A stretch of 11,020 nt of DNA, taken from positions 1 to 11,020 of the forward strand of contig DASTHS010000318.1 in NCBI GenBank assembly GCA_035718085.1, read 5' to 3'. A program made the translations under genes and the position numbers. This document shows positions 1 through 6,545 of this stretch, piece after piece. Each line of letters begins with the position of its first letter. Positions within the stretch are counted from its first letter, which is position 1. A model generated the notes under the pieces. It did not search any database, was not told where the DNA came from, and saw nothing but the letters and a program-made list of their open reading frames with translations. This DNA is from DASTHS01 sp035718085 (GTDB taxonomy: Bacteria; Actinomycetota; Acidimicrobiia; Acidimicrobiales; Palsa-688).

Positions 1-243
1 CTGGTGCACCAGGTCGGCCTGCCGTACCACTGGGGCTGGCGGGGGCTGTCGAAGGGCGACGCCGCCAACGAGCTGACCCCGGCCGCGCTCGACTCGAACG
101 TGCACATCCCCGAGCAGAAGGTGGCGAGCTGCGACATCCTGCCCGGCCGCCGGCCGCGCGGCCCCGGGCTGCCGAAGATGGTCGAAGACCACTACAGCCG
201 GGCGATGGACGGGCACCCGCCCGCCAAGGGCACCGACTGGTGA
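1..243 (+). CDS. Formate dehydrogenase catalytic (alpha) subunit, C-terminal fragment
   Basis: Only the last 80 codons are present; the gene enters from the left edge, already open in frame 1, and stops at TGA 241-243. The fragment matches the C-terminal tail of the molybdopterin-binding domain in large formate dehydrogenases: a VGLPYHWGW stretch, then GDAANELT, then NVHIPEQK. These correspond to the substrate/cofactor-closing end of FdnG/FdoG-type proteins. The family oxidises formate to CO2 at a Mo- or W-bis-pterin and passes electrons to a Fe-S partner. That assignment is strengthened by the Fe-S subunit starting 16 bases downstream and by the membrane subunit after it. The metal ligand (Sec or Cys), any Tat signal and the N-terminal Fe-S cluster lie outside the window, so cellular side and metal cannot be told. 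Another oxidoreductase of the same superfamily remains possible but less likely. Confidence 0.85.
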   Translation: MVHQVGLPYHWGWRGLSKGDAANELTPAALDSNVHIPEQKVASCDILPGRRPRGPGLPKMVEDHYSRAMDGHPPAKGTDW

Positions 244-259
244 GCGAAGGACGGCAGCG

Positions 260-1096
260 TTGACGATCATCGACCGCTCGAGCACGGGCACCGACCTGAC
301 CCTCAGCGGCGTGGTGGCCGACTACGGCGCCAAGGAACGGGTCGGCTTCTTCACCGACACCTCGATCTGCATCGGCTGCAAGGCCTGCGAGGTGGCGTGC
401 AAGGAGTGGAACGACGTGCCCGAGGACGGCTTGAACTTCCTCGGCCACAGCTACGACAACACCGGGCAGCTCTCGGCGGACACGTGGCGGCACGTGGCCT
501 TCGTCGAGCGGCCCGAGCCCGAGGGGGGCCTCAAGTGGCTCATGTCGTCGGACGTGTGCAAGCACTGCACGTCGGCCGGCTGCCTCGAGGTGTGCCCGAC
601 CGGGGCCCTGTTCCGCACCGAGTTCGACACGGTGGTGGTGCAGGAAGACGTCTGCAACGGCTGCGGCTACTGCGTGTCGGCCTGCCCCTTCGGGGTGATC
701 GACCAGCGCAAGGGTGACGGCCGGGTCTGGAAGTGCACCCTCTGCTACGACCGGGTGAAGGGCGGCCACACGCCCGCCTGCGCCCAGGCGTGCCCCACCC
801 AGTCGATCCAGTTCGGGCCGCTCGAGGAGTTGCGGGCCCGGGCCGCCGAGCGGGTCTCCACCCTGCAGGCCGCCGGCGACACCCGGGCGCGCCTCTACGG
901 TGACGACCCCTCCGACGGCGTCCGCGGCTTCGGGGCGTTCTTCCTGCTGATGGACGAGCCCGAGGTCTACGGGCTGCCGCCCGACCCCGTGTCGCCCACG
1001 CGCGACCTGCCCGACATGTGGCGCACCGCCGCCGTGGCCGCCGTGTCGATGCTCGGCCTGGCGGCGGCGACCCTGCTCCCCGGCGGGAGGCGGTAG
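260..1096 (+). CDS. Formate dehydrogenase iron-sulfur (beta) subunit with C-terminal membrane anchor
   Basis: This 278-residue ferredoxin-like protein carries electrons from the catalytic subunit to the membrane subunit. Sixteen cysteines form four CxxC-type groups, enough for four [4Fe-4S] clusters: C37/C40/C43/C47, C100/C103/C108/C112, C132/C135/C138/C142 and C159/C162/C174/C178. This is the FdnH/HybA/DMSO-reductase-B pattern. Residues about 253-273 form one hydrophobic helix followed by GGRR, like the C-terminal anchor of FdnH. The start is TTG at 260, chosen because GAAGGA (246-251) lies 8 bases upstream and no ATG or GTG fits better. It is 16 bases downstream of the catalytic-subunit stop, and its own stop overlaps the next start by one base (TAGTG), so translational coupling is likely. 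The family call is secure. The formate specificity is inferred from the upstream partner. Confidence 0.9.
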   Translation: MTIIDRSSTGTDLTLSGVVADYGAKERVGFFTDTSICIGCKACEVACKEWNDVPEDGLNFLGHSYDNTGQLSADTWRHVAFVERPEPEGGLKWLMSSDVCKHCTSAGCLEVCPTGALFRTEFDTVVVQEDVCNGCGYCVSACPFGVIDQRKGDGRVWKCTLCYDRVKGGHTPACAQACPTQSIQFGPLEELRARAAERVSTLQAAGDTRARLYGDDPSDGVRGFGAFFLLMDEPEVYGLPPDPVSPTRDLPDMWRTAAVAAVSMLGLAAATLLPGGRR

Positions 1097-2094
1097 TGCC
1101 CAAGGAACGGGTGCTGGTGCCCGAGGCGACGCCCATGTCGTACTACGGCCAGCCGATCCTCAAGCCGCCGACCTGGAAGTGGCCGATCCCGGCGTACCTC
1201 TTCACCGGCGGCCTGGCCGCCGGGTCGGCCCTGGCCGCCGCCGGGCTGCGCACCGGCGGTGCCCGCAGCGCGGCGCGCGACGCGTCGCTGCTGTCGATGG
1301 GCGCGGTCGCCGTGTCGGGCGCGTTCTTGGTGCACGACCTGGGGCGCCCGAGCCGCTTCTACAACATGCTCCGGGTGTTCAAGCCGACGTCCCCGATGAG
1401 CGTGGGCACCTGGATCTTCTCCGCGTTCAGCGCCGCCACCGGCGCGGCCGTGGCCGCCGAGGTCGGCAAGGCCGCCGGCGTGCTGCCCGACCCGCTGGCC
1501 GCCACCGTGTCGCGCGCCGGTCAGGTCGCCGCCGCGGTGATCGCCCCCGCCCTCGGCACCTACACCGCCGTGCTGATCGCCGACACGTCGGTGCCGGCCT
1601 GGAAAGAAGCGCACCGCCAGCTGCCGCCGCTGTTCGCGGCGAGCGCCACCGCCGCGGGCGCAGGGGCGGTCGTGGCCCTCACCACCCTCACCAGCGGCAC
1701 CGTGCCGGCCGGGCCGGCGCGCATGGCGGTCGCCGGCGCCGTGGCCGAGCTGGCGTGCGACGAGGCGATGCACCGCCGGCTCGAGAGCGTGGAGACCGGC
1801 GACCTCGCCCACCCCGACCTGGCGTCGCCCTACCAGGAGGGCAAGGCCCGCACCCTGCACCGGGCCGCCCGCCTGACCACGCTGGCCGGGGTGGCCATGA
1901 CCGCACTCGGCGGCCTGGTCGGCCGGCGCCGGCCGGCCCTCGCGGTGCTCGGCGGCACCGGGCTGGCCGCCGGTTCGGCGCTCACCCGCTTCGCCATCTT
2001 CGAGGCCGGCCGCGCCAGCGCCATCAACCCCGTCTACACCGCCGGCCCCCAGCGACGGCGGCTGGGGCAGGGTGTCGCCGGTCACCGTCCCTGA
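1096..2094 (+). CDS. NrfD-family membrane subunit of the formate dehydrogenase complex
   Basis: This 332-residue protein is rich in hydrophobic helices (I estimate about eight). It has NrfD/PsrC-family landmarks: KPPTWKWPIPAYLFTGGLAA at residues 23-42, LVHDLGRPSRFYNMLRVFKP after the second helix, a YTAVLIADTSVPAW segment, and a C-terminal RFAIFEAGRASAINPVYTA. NrfD proteins are haem-free and are taken to pass electrons from a four-cluster Fe-S partner to the quinone pool. The start is GTG 1096, which overlaps the upstream stop and has GGGAGG at 1085-1090 five bases before it. A longer reading from 1018 would run inside the previous gene and adds a non-hydrophobic, arginine-rich leader. ATG 1135 is a possible internal start. 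E. coli FdnGHI uses a di-haem cytochrome b here, so this is the NrfD-type architecture. Confidence 0.88.
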   Translation: MPKERVLVPEATPMSYYGQPILKPPTWKWPIPAYLFTGGLAAGSALAAAGLRTGGARSAARDASLLSMGAVAVSGAFLVHDLGRPSRFYNMLRVFKPTSPMSVGTWIFSAFSAATGAAVAAEVGKAAGVLPDPLAATVSRAGQVAAAVIAPALGTYTAVLIADTSVPAWKEAHRQLPPLFAASATAAGAGAVVALTTLTSGTVPAGPARMAVAGAVAELACDEAMHRRLESVETGDLAHPDLASPYQEGKARTLHRAARLTTLAGVAMTALGGLVGRRRPALAVLGGTGLAAGSALTRFAIFEAGRASAINPVYTAGPQRRRLGQGVAGHRP

Positions 2095-2096
2095 GC

Positions 2097-2126
2097 TTGG
2101 TGAGGCCCGGCGAGTGACCCTAGTGT
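2097..2126 (+). promoter_or_regulatory. Candidate promoter for a leaderless ctaC transcript
   Basis: TTGGTG at 2097-2102 (-35-like) and TAGTGT at 2121-2126 (TANNNT, -10-like) are 18 bases apart. The -10 box ends 7 bases before the GTG start of ctaC at 2134, so transcription would begin at or next to the start codon. No Shine-Dalgarno sequence precedes that GTG, and an in-frame stop at 2101 with no other start codon in between rules out a longer protein. Leaderless transcripts with this geometry are common in actinobacteria. If real, the oxidase genes can be transcribed separately from the formate dehydrogenase genes upstream. Confidence 0.55.
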
Positions 2127-2133
2127 TGGGCCA

Positions 2134-2901
2134 GTGAGCACCATCTCGGCCAGCCTGCTGGCGACCGACCTCGGCAGCCCCCACGGCGCCACCGCAGACG
2201 ACCACTGGGTGCACCACCTGTGGAACGTCACCTACATCATCGGCACGCCTCTGGCGGCCATCGTGCTGGGGCTGATCATCTGGTGCCTGGTGCGCTACCG
2301 GGCCCGCCCGGGCGACACCCGGCGCCCGCCGCAGTTCCAGTACCACATCCCCCTCGAGGTCACCTACACGCTGGTGCCGTTGGCCCTGGTGGCCATCGTG
2401 TTCGCCTTCATGTACGTGCCCGAGAACAAGATCACCGACCTGCCGAAGTCACCGGCGCTGACGGTGACCGCCGAGGGCTTCCAGTGGGGCTACCGGTTCG
2501 TGTACCCGAACGGCCACCAGGAGACGGGCAGCTACAGCTCGGTCACCAACATCGACGACGAGACCGACCTGCCGACGCTCTACCTGCCCGAGGGCAAGAC
2601 CGTCGAGATCAAGATCGTCAGCGACGACGTGGTGCACGGCTTCTACATCCCCGGCTTCCTCTACCAGCGCGACATGATCCCGGGCGTCAACAACGTGATG
2701 AAGATCAACGTCACGCGCACCGGCCGGTTCATCGGCGAGTGCGACAACCTCTGCGGCGTGTACCACGCCTACATGCGCTTCGCCGTCGACGTGATGCCGC
2801 AGGCGCAGTACACCGCCTGGTACGCGTCGCAGCAGCCCGGGTCGATCCACAACTGGACACCGAACGCCACCCCGTCCAACGAGCAAGCAGCAGGGAAGTA
2901 G
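2134..2901 (+). CDS. ctaC: Cytochrome c oxidase subunit II
   Basis: This 255-residue subunit takes electrons from cytochrome c at the binuclear CuA centre. It has two membrane helices (about 32-54 and 76-95) and then an extracytoplasmic cupredoxin domain. CuA ligands are visible: H168 in DDVVHGFYIP, and C203, C207, H211 and M214 in ECDNLCGVYHAYM. W118 in FQWGYRF matches the conserved electron-entry tryptophan; the usual second Trp of WYW is Tyr120. Position 205, normally Glu (CxEIC), is Asn. There is no fused cytochrome c domain. The N-terminus has no signal peptide or lipobox cysteine, and GTG 2134 is the first possible start after the in-frame stop at 2101. It lies 7 bases upstream of ctaD. 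An A-type oxidase is clear; the electron donor is unknown. Confidence 0.95.
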   Translation: MSTISASLLATDLGSPHGATADDHWVHHLWNVTYIIGTPLAAIVLGLIIWCLVRYRARPGDTRRPPQFQYHIPLEVTYTLVPLALVAIVFAFMYVPENKITDLPKSPALTVTAEGFQWGYRFVYPNGHQETGSYSSVTNIDDETDLPTLYLPEGKTVEIKIVSDDVVHGFYIPGFLYQRDMIPGVNNVMKINVTRTGRFIGECDNLCGVYHAYMRFAVDVMPQAQYTAWYASQQPGSIHNWTPNATPSNEQAAGK

Positions 2902-2908
2902 CGCGCCG

Positions 2909-4603
2909 ATGACGATCATCGAAGACCGCCCGGGCTCTGGCCCCTCGACCGACGCGACGGGCACCGAGGTGCACCAGGAACGCCTCATGGCGATGGTGCC
3001 CGGTCCCCGCCCCCGGTCGTGGGTCAAGTTCATCACCAGCACCGATCACAAGCAGATCGGGCTGAACTACATGGTCACCGCCTTCATCGGCTTCCTGGTC
3101 GCCGGGCTCATGGCCGAGGCCATGCGCACGCAGCTGATCGTGCCGAACAACCACTTCGTCACCCTCGAGGTCTACAACCAGCTGGTCACCATGCACGGCA
3201 CGATCATGCTGTTCGTCGTGCTCGGGCCCTTCGCCTTCGGCCTGGCCAACTACATCGTGCCGCTGCAGATCGGGGCGCCCGACATGGCCTTCCCCCGGTT
3301 CAACAACCTGTCGTACTGGCTCTACCTCAGCGGCTTCCTCATCATGCTGGGCGGCTTCTTGACCAACAACGGCGCCGCCGACTTCGGCTGGTTCGGCTAC
3401 GCCCCGCTCACCGACATGGTGCACTCGCCGGGCCCCGGCGCCGACATGTGGATCCTCGGCATCGCCCTCACCGGCTTCTCCGGCATCTTCACCGCCATCA
3501 ACCTCATCACCACGGTGTTCTGCCTGCGGGCGCCCGGCATGGTGATGTTCCGCATGCCGATCTTCACCTGGAACATGCTCGTCACGCTGTTCCTCGTGCT
3601 GCTGGCCTTCCCGGTGCTCACCTCGGCGTTCGCCCTGCTCTGGAGCGACCGGCACCTCACCACCCACTTCTTCGAGGCCAACGGCGGCGGCCAGCCGCTG
3701 CTGTGGCAGAACATGTTCTGGTTCTTCGGCCACCCCGAGGTGTACATCATCGCCCTGCCGTACTTCGGCGTGGTCACCGAGGTCATCGCCACCATGTCGA
3801 AGAAGCCGGTCTTCGGCTACAAGGGCATGATCGGCGCCACGCTCGGCATCGGGGCGCTGTCGATGGGCGTGTGGGCCCACCACATGTACACGACCGGGGC
3901 GGTGATGCTGCCGTTCTTCGCCGCCATGTCGCTGCTGATCGCGGTGCCCACCGGCATCAAGTTCTTCAACTGGATCGGCACGATGTTCAAGGGCGTCATC
4001 ACCTTGAACACGGCGATGCTGTTCTCGGTCGGGTTCTTGGGGATCTTCCTCTTCGGCGGGATCACCGGCGTCGTGCTGGCACAGCCGCCGCTCGACTTCC
4101 AGCTGCACATGACCTACTTCGTGGTCGCCCACTTCCACTACGTGGTCATGGCGCTGATCTTCGGGGTGTTCTCGGCGATCTACTACTGGTTCCCGAAGTT
4201 CACCGGGCGGATGCTCGACGAGCGGCTCGGCAAGCTCAGCTTCGCCCTGCTGTTCATCGGCGTGAACCTGACCTTCTTCCCCCAGCACGACCTCGGCCTG
4301 CGGGGCATGAGCCGCCGCATCGCCACCTACGACGGCAACCTCGGCTACAACTTCGAGAACCTGCTCAGCTCCCTCGGTGCCTACATCACCGGCCTGGGCG
4401 TGATCCCCACGATCATCAACGTCTGGAAGTCGCTGCGCACCGGTGCCATCGCCGGCGACAACCCGTGGGACGGCCAGACCCTCGAGTGGGCCACCTCGTC
4501 GCCGCCGCCCGACCACAACTTCGAGTCGCTGCCCCCGATCCGCTCCGAGCGGCCGCTGTGGGACGCGACCCATCCCGACGAGCTGACGAGGGCGGGGCAC
4601 TGA
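2909..4603 (+). CDS. ctaD: Cytochrome c oxidase subunit I (aa3-type, A-family haem-copper oxidase)
   Basis: This 564-residue catalytic subunit reduces O2 to water and pumps protons. Low-spin haem ligands are H96 (TMHGTIM) and H410, the high-spin haem ligand is H408 (VVAHFHYV), and the CuB ligands are H275 and the pair H324/H325. GHPEVY at 274-279 contains the D-channel Glu277 and the cross-linking Tyr279. D125 and N132/N133 (GAPDMAFPRFNN) mark the D-channel entry, and K351 (PTGIKFFNW) the K-channel. R469/R470 match the propionate-binding arginines, in GMSRR rather than GMPRR. These features place it in the A1-type proton-pumping group. An oddity is that the canonical LHDTYY is LHMTYF, so the Mg-binding Asp is Met401. 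ATG 2909 follows ctaC by 7 bases, with AGGGAA about 11 bases before it. The subunit III gene does not follow. Confidence 0.96.
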   Translation: MTIIEDRPGSGPSTDATGTEVHQERLMAMVPGPRPRSWVKFITSTDHKQIGLNYMVTAFIGFLVAGLMAEAMRTQLIVPNNHFVTLEVYNQLVTMHGTIMLFVVLGPFAFGLANYIVPLQIGAPDMAFPRFNNLSYWLYLSGFLIMLGGFLTNNGAADFGWFGYAPLTDMVHSPGPGADMWILGIALTGFSGIFTAINLITTVFCLRAPGMVMFRMPIFTWNMLVTLFLVLLAFPVLTSAFALLWSDRHLTTHFFEANGGGQPLLWQNMFWFFGHPEVYIIALPYFGVVTEVIATMSKKPVFGYKGMIGATLGIGALSMGVWAHHMYTTGAVMLPFFAAMSLLIAVPTGIKFFNWIGTMFKGVITLNTAMLFSVGFLGIFLFGGITGVVLAQPPLDFQLHMTYFVVAHFHYVVMALIFGVFSAIYYWFPKFTGRMLDERLGKLSFALLFIGVNLTFFPQHDLGLRGMSRRIATYDGNLGYNFENLLSSLGAYITGLGVIPTIINVWKSLRTGAIAGDNPWDGQTLEWATSSPPPDHNFESLPPIRSERPLWDATHPDELTRAGH

Positions 4604-4606
4604 GCC

Positions 4607-5074
4607 ATGAAGCGTGAGTGGCACACCACCGTCGGCGCCGGCATCTTCCTGGGCTTGGCGTGCGCCCTGTACTGGTTCCTGTCCTACGAAGACAGCGGCA
4701 CGGTCATGCTGCTCTTCGGCGCCGCCGCCTACCTGATGCTGGGCGGCTTCATCTACCTGCAGTGGCGCCGCCGGGCCCGGCTGCCCCGCCCGGAAGACAA
4801 GGAAGACGGCACCTACGAGGAGACCGCGGGGGAGCCGATCGCCTTCTTCCCCACCGCCAGCATCTGGCCGGCCGGCATCGGGCTGGCCGCCACCTTCATC
4901 GCCATCGCCCTCATCTGGGGTACCTGGTACTGGGTGCCCGCCCTGGCCCTGCTGTTCGGGTCGATCATCGGCTTCGCCGTCGAGGCCGAGGCGCCCGACG
5001 ACGTCCCCGCCGACCTTGAGCAGGCCGCCCACCGCCAGGACTCCACGATCGAGCCGAAGCAGATCGCCCACTGA
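4607..5074 (+). CDS. ctaF: Cytochrome c oxidase subunit IV, actinobacterial type
   Basis: This 155-residue protein has four predicted helices (about 8-25, 30-51, 86-104 and 107-125). A charged loop separates the two pairs and carries a PIAFFPTASIWP segment just before helix 3. This arrangement and its place directly after ctaD match the small subunit IV of actinobacterial aa3 oxidases, an accessory subunit thought to help assembly or stability of the complex. ATG 4607 is 3 bases after the ctaD stop, so translation is probably coupled. The C-terminus is polar and acidic and likely cytoplasmic. The family is restricted mainly to Actinobacteria, which makes it the best taxonomic marker here. No catalytic residues are expected. 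Confidence 0.88.
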   Translation: MKREWHTTVGAGIFLGLACALYWFLSYEDSGTVMLLFGAAAYLMLGGFIYLQWRRRARLPRPEDKEDGTYEETAGEPIAFFPTASIWPAGIGLAATFIAIALIWGTWYWVPALALLFGSIIGFAVEAEAPDDVPADLEQAAHRQDSTIEPKQIAH

Positions 5075-5080
5075 CCTCGC

Positions 5081-5125
5081 CGCCCGGCCCGGGCGACCTC
5101 GGGCGGCCGGGGCTCGGCGCCCCGG
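5081..5125 (+). other. Two short GC hairpins between ctaF and the ABC1 kinase gene
   Basis: The 50-base gap holds two inverted repeats. CGCCCG (5081-5086) pairs with CGGGCG (5090-5095) over a 3-base loop. CCGGGG (5107-5112) pairs with CCCCGG (5120-5125) over a 7-base loop, and its right arm reaches the first base of the GTG start. They could lower read-through from the oxidase genes or mask the start. In DNA this GC-rich, short stems also arise by chance, and there is no T-run. Confidence 0.3.
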
Positions 5126-6531
5126 TGCCCGGGGCAAGCGTCGCCCCGTTGCGCCTCGACCGGGCCGGCCCGGGCGAGGCCGCCCGGGCGGTGGCCATCG
5201 GCGCCGTGCTGGCGCTGGCCGTGGCGCGCCGCCTGGCCCGTCCGGCCGTGGCGTGGCTGGCCGGCGCCCTGGTGGCCCGCTTCGCCCCGACCGGACGCGG
5301 CGCCGTCGGCGTGCCCGACGGCCCGCTGGCCTGGGCCCGGGTGGGCTGCGACGGCCTCGTCGACGGCTTCGAGCGGCTGGGGCCCACGTTCGTGAAGCTC
5401 GGTCAGCTGGTGGCGTCGTCACCGGCGGTGTTCCCCGCCCCGCTGGCCGCGGCGTGCGCCCGCTGCCTCGACCAGGTGACGCCCATGCCGGCCGACGTCG
5501 CCCGGCGGGTGGTCGAGGCCGACCTGGGGTCGCCCGTCGCCGAGCGGTTCGCCACCTTCGACGACGTGCCGCTGGCGGCGGCGTCGATCGCCCAGGTGCA
5601 CGCCTGCACCCTGCCCGACGGGCGCCCCGCGGTGCTCAAGGTGCAGCGGCCGGGCATCGCGGCCACCATGGCCCGCGACCTGCGGATCATGGCCCTGCTG
5701 GCCCGGGTGGCGGGCCGGACCGCCCTCGGCCGCACGGCCAACCTCACCGGCGCCGTCGACGACCTGGCCCGCACCACCGCCCGGGAGCTCGACGCCCGCC
5801 TCGAGGCAGCCGAGCAGCGCCGGTTCCGGTCGGGCATCTGGGCGTTCGGCGACAACGCCATGGTCACAGCCCCCGAGGTCTACGAGGAGTGGTGCGGGGC
5901 CCACGTCATCTGCATGGAGCGTATGCACGGGGCGCCGCTCGACCGGGTCGACGTCACCCGGGTCGACAGCGAGCTGCTCATCCGCCGCGCCGTCAAGGTG
6001 TGGTTGGAGGCGCTGGCCGTGCACGGCCCCTTCCACGGCGACGTGCACGCCGGCAACCTGTGGCTGCTCGACGACGGCCGCGTCGCGTTCCTCGACTTCG
6101 GCATCGTTGGCGAGCTCGAGCCCGAGTGGCGGGCGTTGTTCCGCGACCTGTTCCGCACCTCCGCCCTCGACAGCGACTACGTCCGCGTGGTGCGGAACTT
6201 CAAGGCCGTGGGTGTGCTGCCCGCCGAGGCCGACGAGGCGAACCTGGCGATGGTCGTCCAGTCGCTGTTCGCCCCGCTCACCGAGCGGAGCCTGTCGGAG
6301 GTCGGCCTGGGCGACGTGCTGCGGTCGTTGTTCGGGGTGCTGCGCAGCTTTGGGGTCGGCGTCCCCGAGGAGCTGCTGTTGGTGACCAAGCAGCTCGTCT
6401 ACTTCGAGGGGTACTCCAAGTCGCTGGCCCCCGCCTACGTGATGGCGAAAGACCTGTTCCTGCTGCGGAACCTGCTCCCTGCGGAGGTGGCGGCCCGGGC
6501 CGCGGCGGCCCACCTGGCGTTGCCGGCGTAG
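5125..6531 (+). CDS. ABC1/UbiB-family atypical protein kinase
   Basis: This 468-residue member of the ABC1 (AarF/UbiB/COQ8) family has the KxGQ motif at K91-Q94 (FVKLGQL) and the alanine-rich loop AAASIAQVH that replaces the kinase glycine loop. It also has an ATP-site lysine K172 (VLKVQRPG), the catalytic loop HGDVHAGN at 304-311 and the metal-binding DFG at 324-326. An N-terminal hydrophobic stretch (about 23-54) may be a membrane-associated segment. The two C-terminal membrane helices of E. coli UbiB are not evident. Family members support ubiquinone synthesis in proteobacteria and mitochondria; actinobacteria use menaquinone, so the role here is unknown. Position after the oxidase genes on the same strand suggests a link to respiration. 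The start is uncertain: GTG 5125 has only weak ribosome-binding potential, and GTG 5191 or 5206 would remove 22 or 27 residues. Confidence 0.9.
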   Translation: MPGASVAPLRLDRAGPGEAARAVAIGAVLALAVARRLARPAVAWLAGALVARFAPTGRGAVGVPDGPLAWARVGCDGLVDGFERLGPTFVKLGQLVASSPAVFPAPLAAACARCLDQVTPMPADVARRVVEADLGSPVAERFATFDDVPLAAASIAQVHACTLPDGRPAVLKVQRPGIAATMARDLRIMALLARVAGRTALGRTANLTGAVDDLARTTARELDARLEAAEQRRFRSGIWAFGDNAMVTAPEVYEEWCGAHVICMERMHGAPLDRVDVTRVDSELLIRRAVKVWLEALAVHGPFHGDVHAGNLWLLDDGRVAFLDFGIVGELEPEWRALFRDLFRTSALDSDYVRVVRNFKAVGVLPAEADEANLAMVVQSLFAPLTERSLSEVGLGDVLRSLFGVLRSFGVGVPEELLLVTKQLVYFEGYSKSLAPAYVMAKDLFLLRNLLPAEVAARAAAAHLALPA

Positions 6532-6536
6532 CCGGC
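6522..6536. terminator. Weak hairpin between convergent genes
   Basis: GCCGGC at 6522-6527 and 6531-6536 flank a GTA loop, so the stop codon of the kinase gene lies in the hairpin. It sits in the gap of only 14 bases between the convergent kinase and antiporter genes and could act on either strand. The stem is 6 bp with no T-run, so this is a weak call. Confidence 0.25.
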
Positions 6537-6545
6537 CGCGTGCGG

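Noticed and set aside
1018..1095. Upstream start for the NrfD-family protein
   Set aside because: The extra 26 residues lie inside the Fe-S subunit gene and are Arg/Gly-rich. GTG 1096 has a proper ribosome-binding site and the typical stop-start overlap.
261..2922. 13-base identity at the starts of the Fe-S subunit and ctaD genes (261-273 and 2910-2922)
   Set aside because: Both encode TII after the start codon. The match stops there, and nothing else is shared, so it is best explained by chance and codon bias.
2729..5422. 897-residue open frame on the minus strand
   Set aside because: It lies antisense to ctaC, ctaD, ctaF and the start of the kinase gene, all of which have clear family motifs. 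Its translation is low-complexity, rich in Gly, Arg, Glu, Asp and His, as expected from the GC-rich third positions of the real genes.
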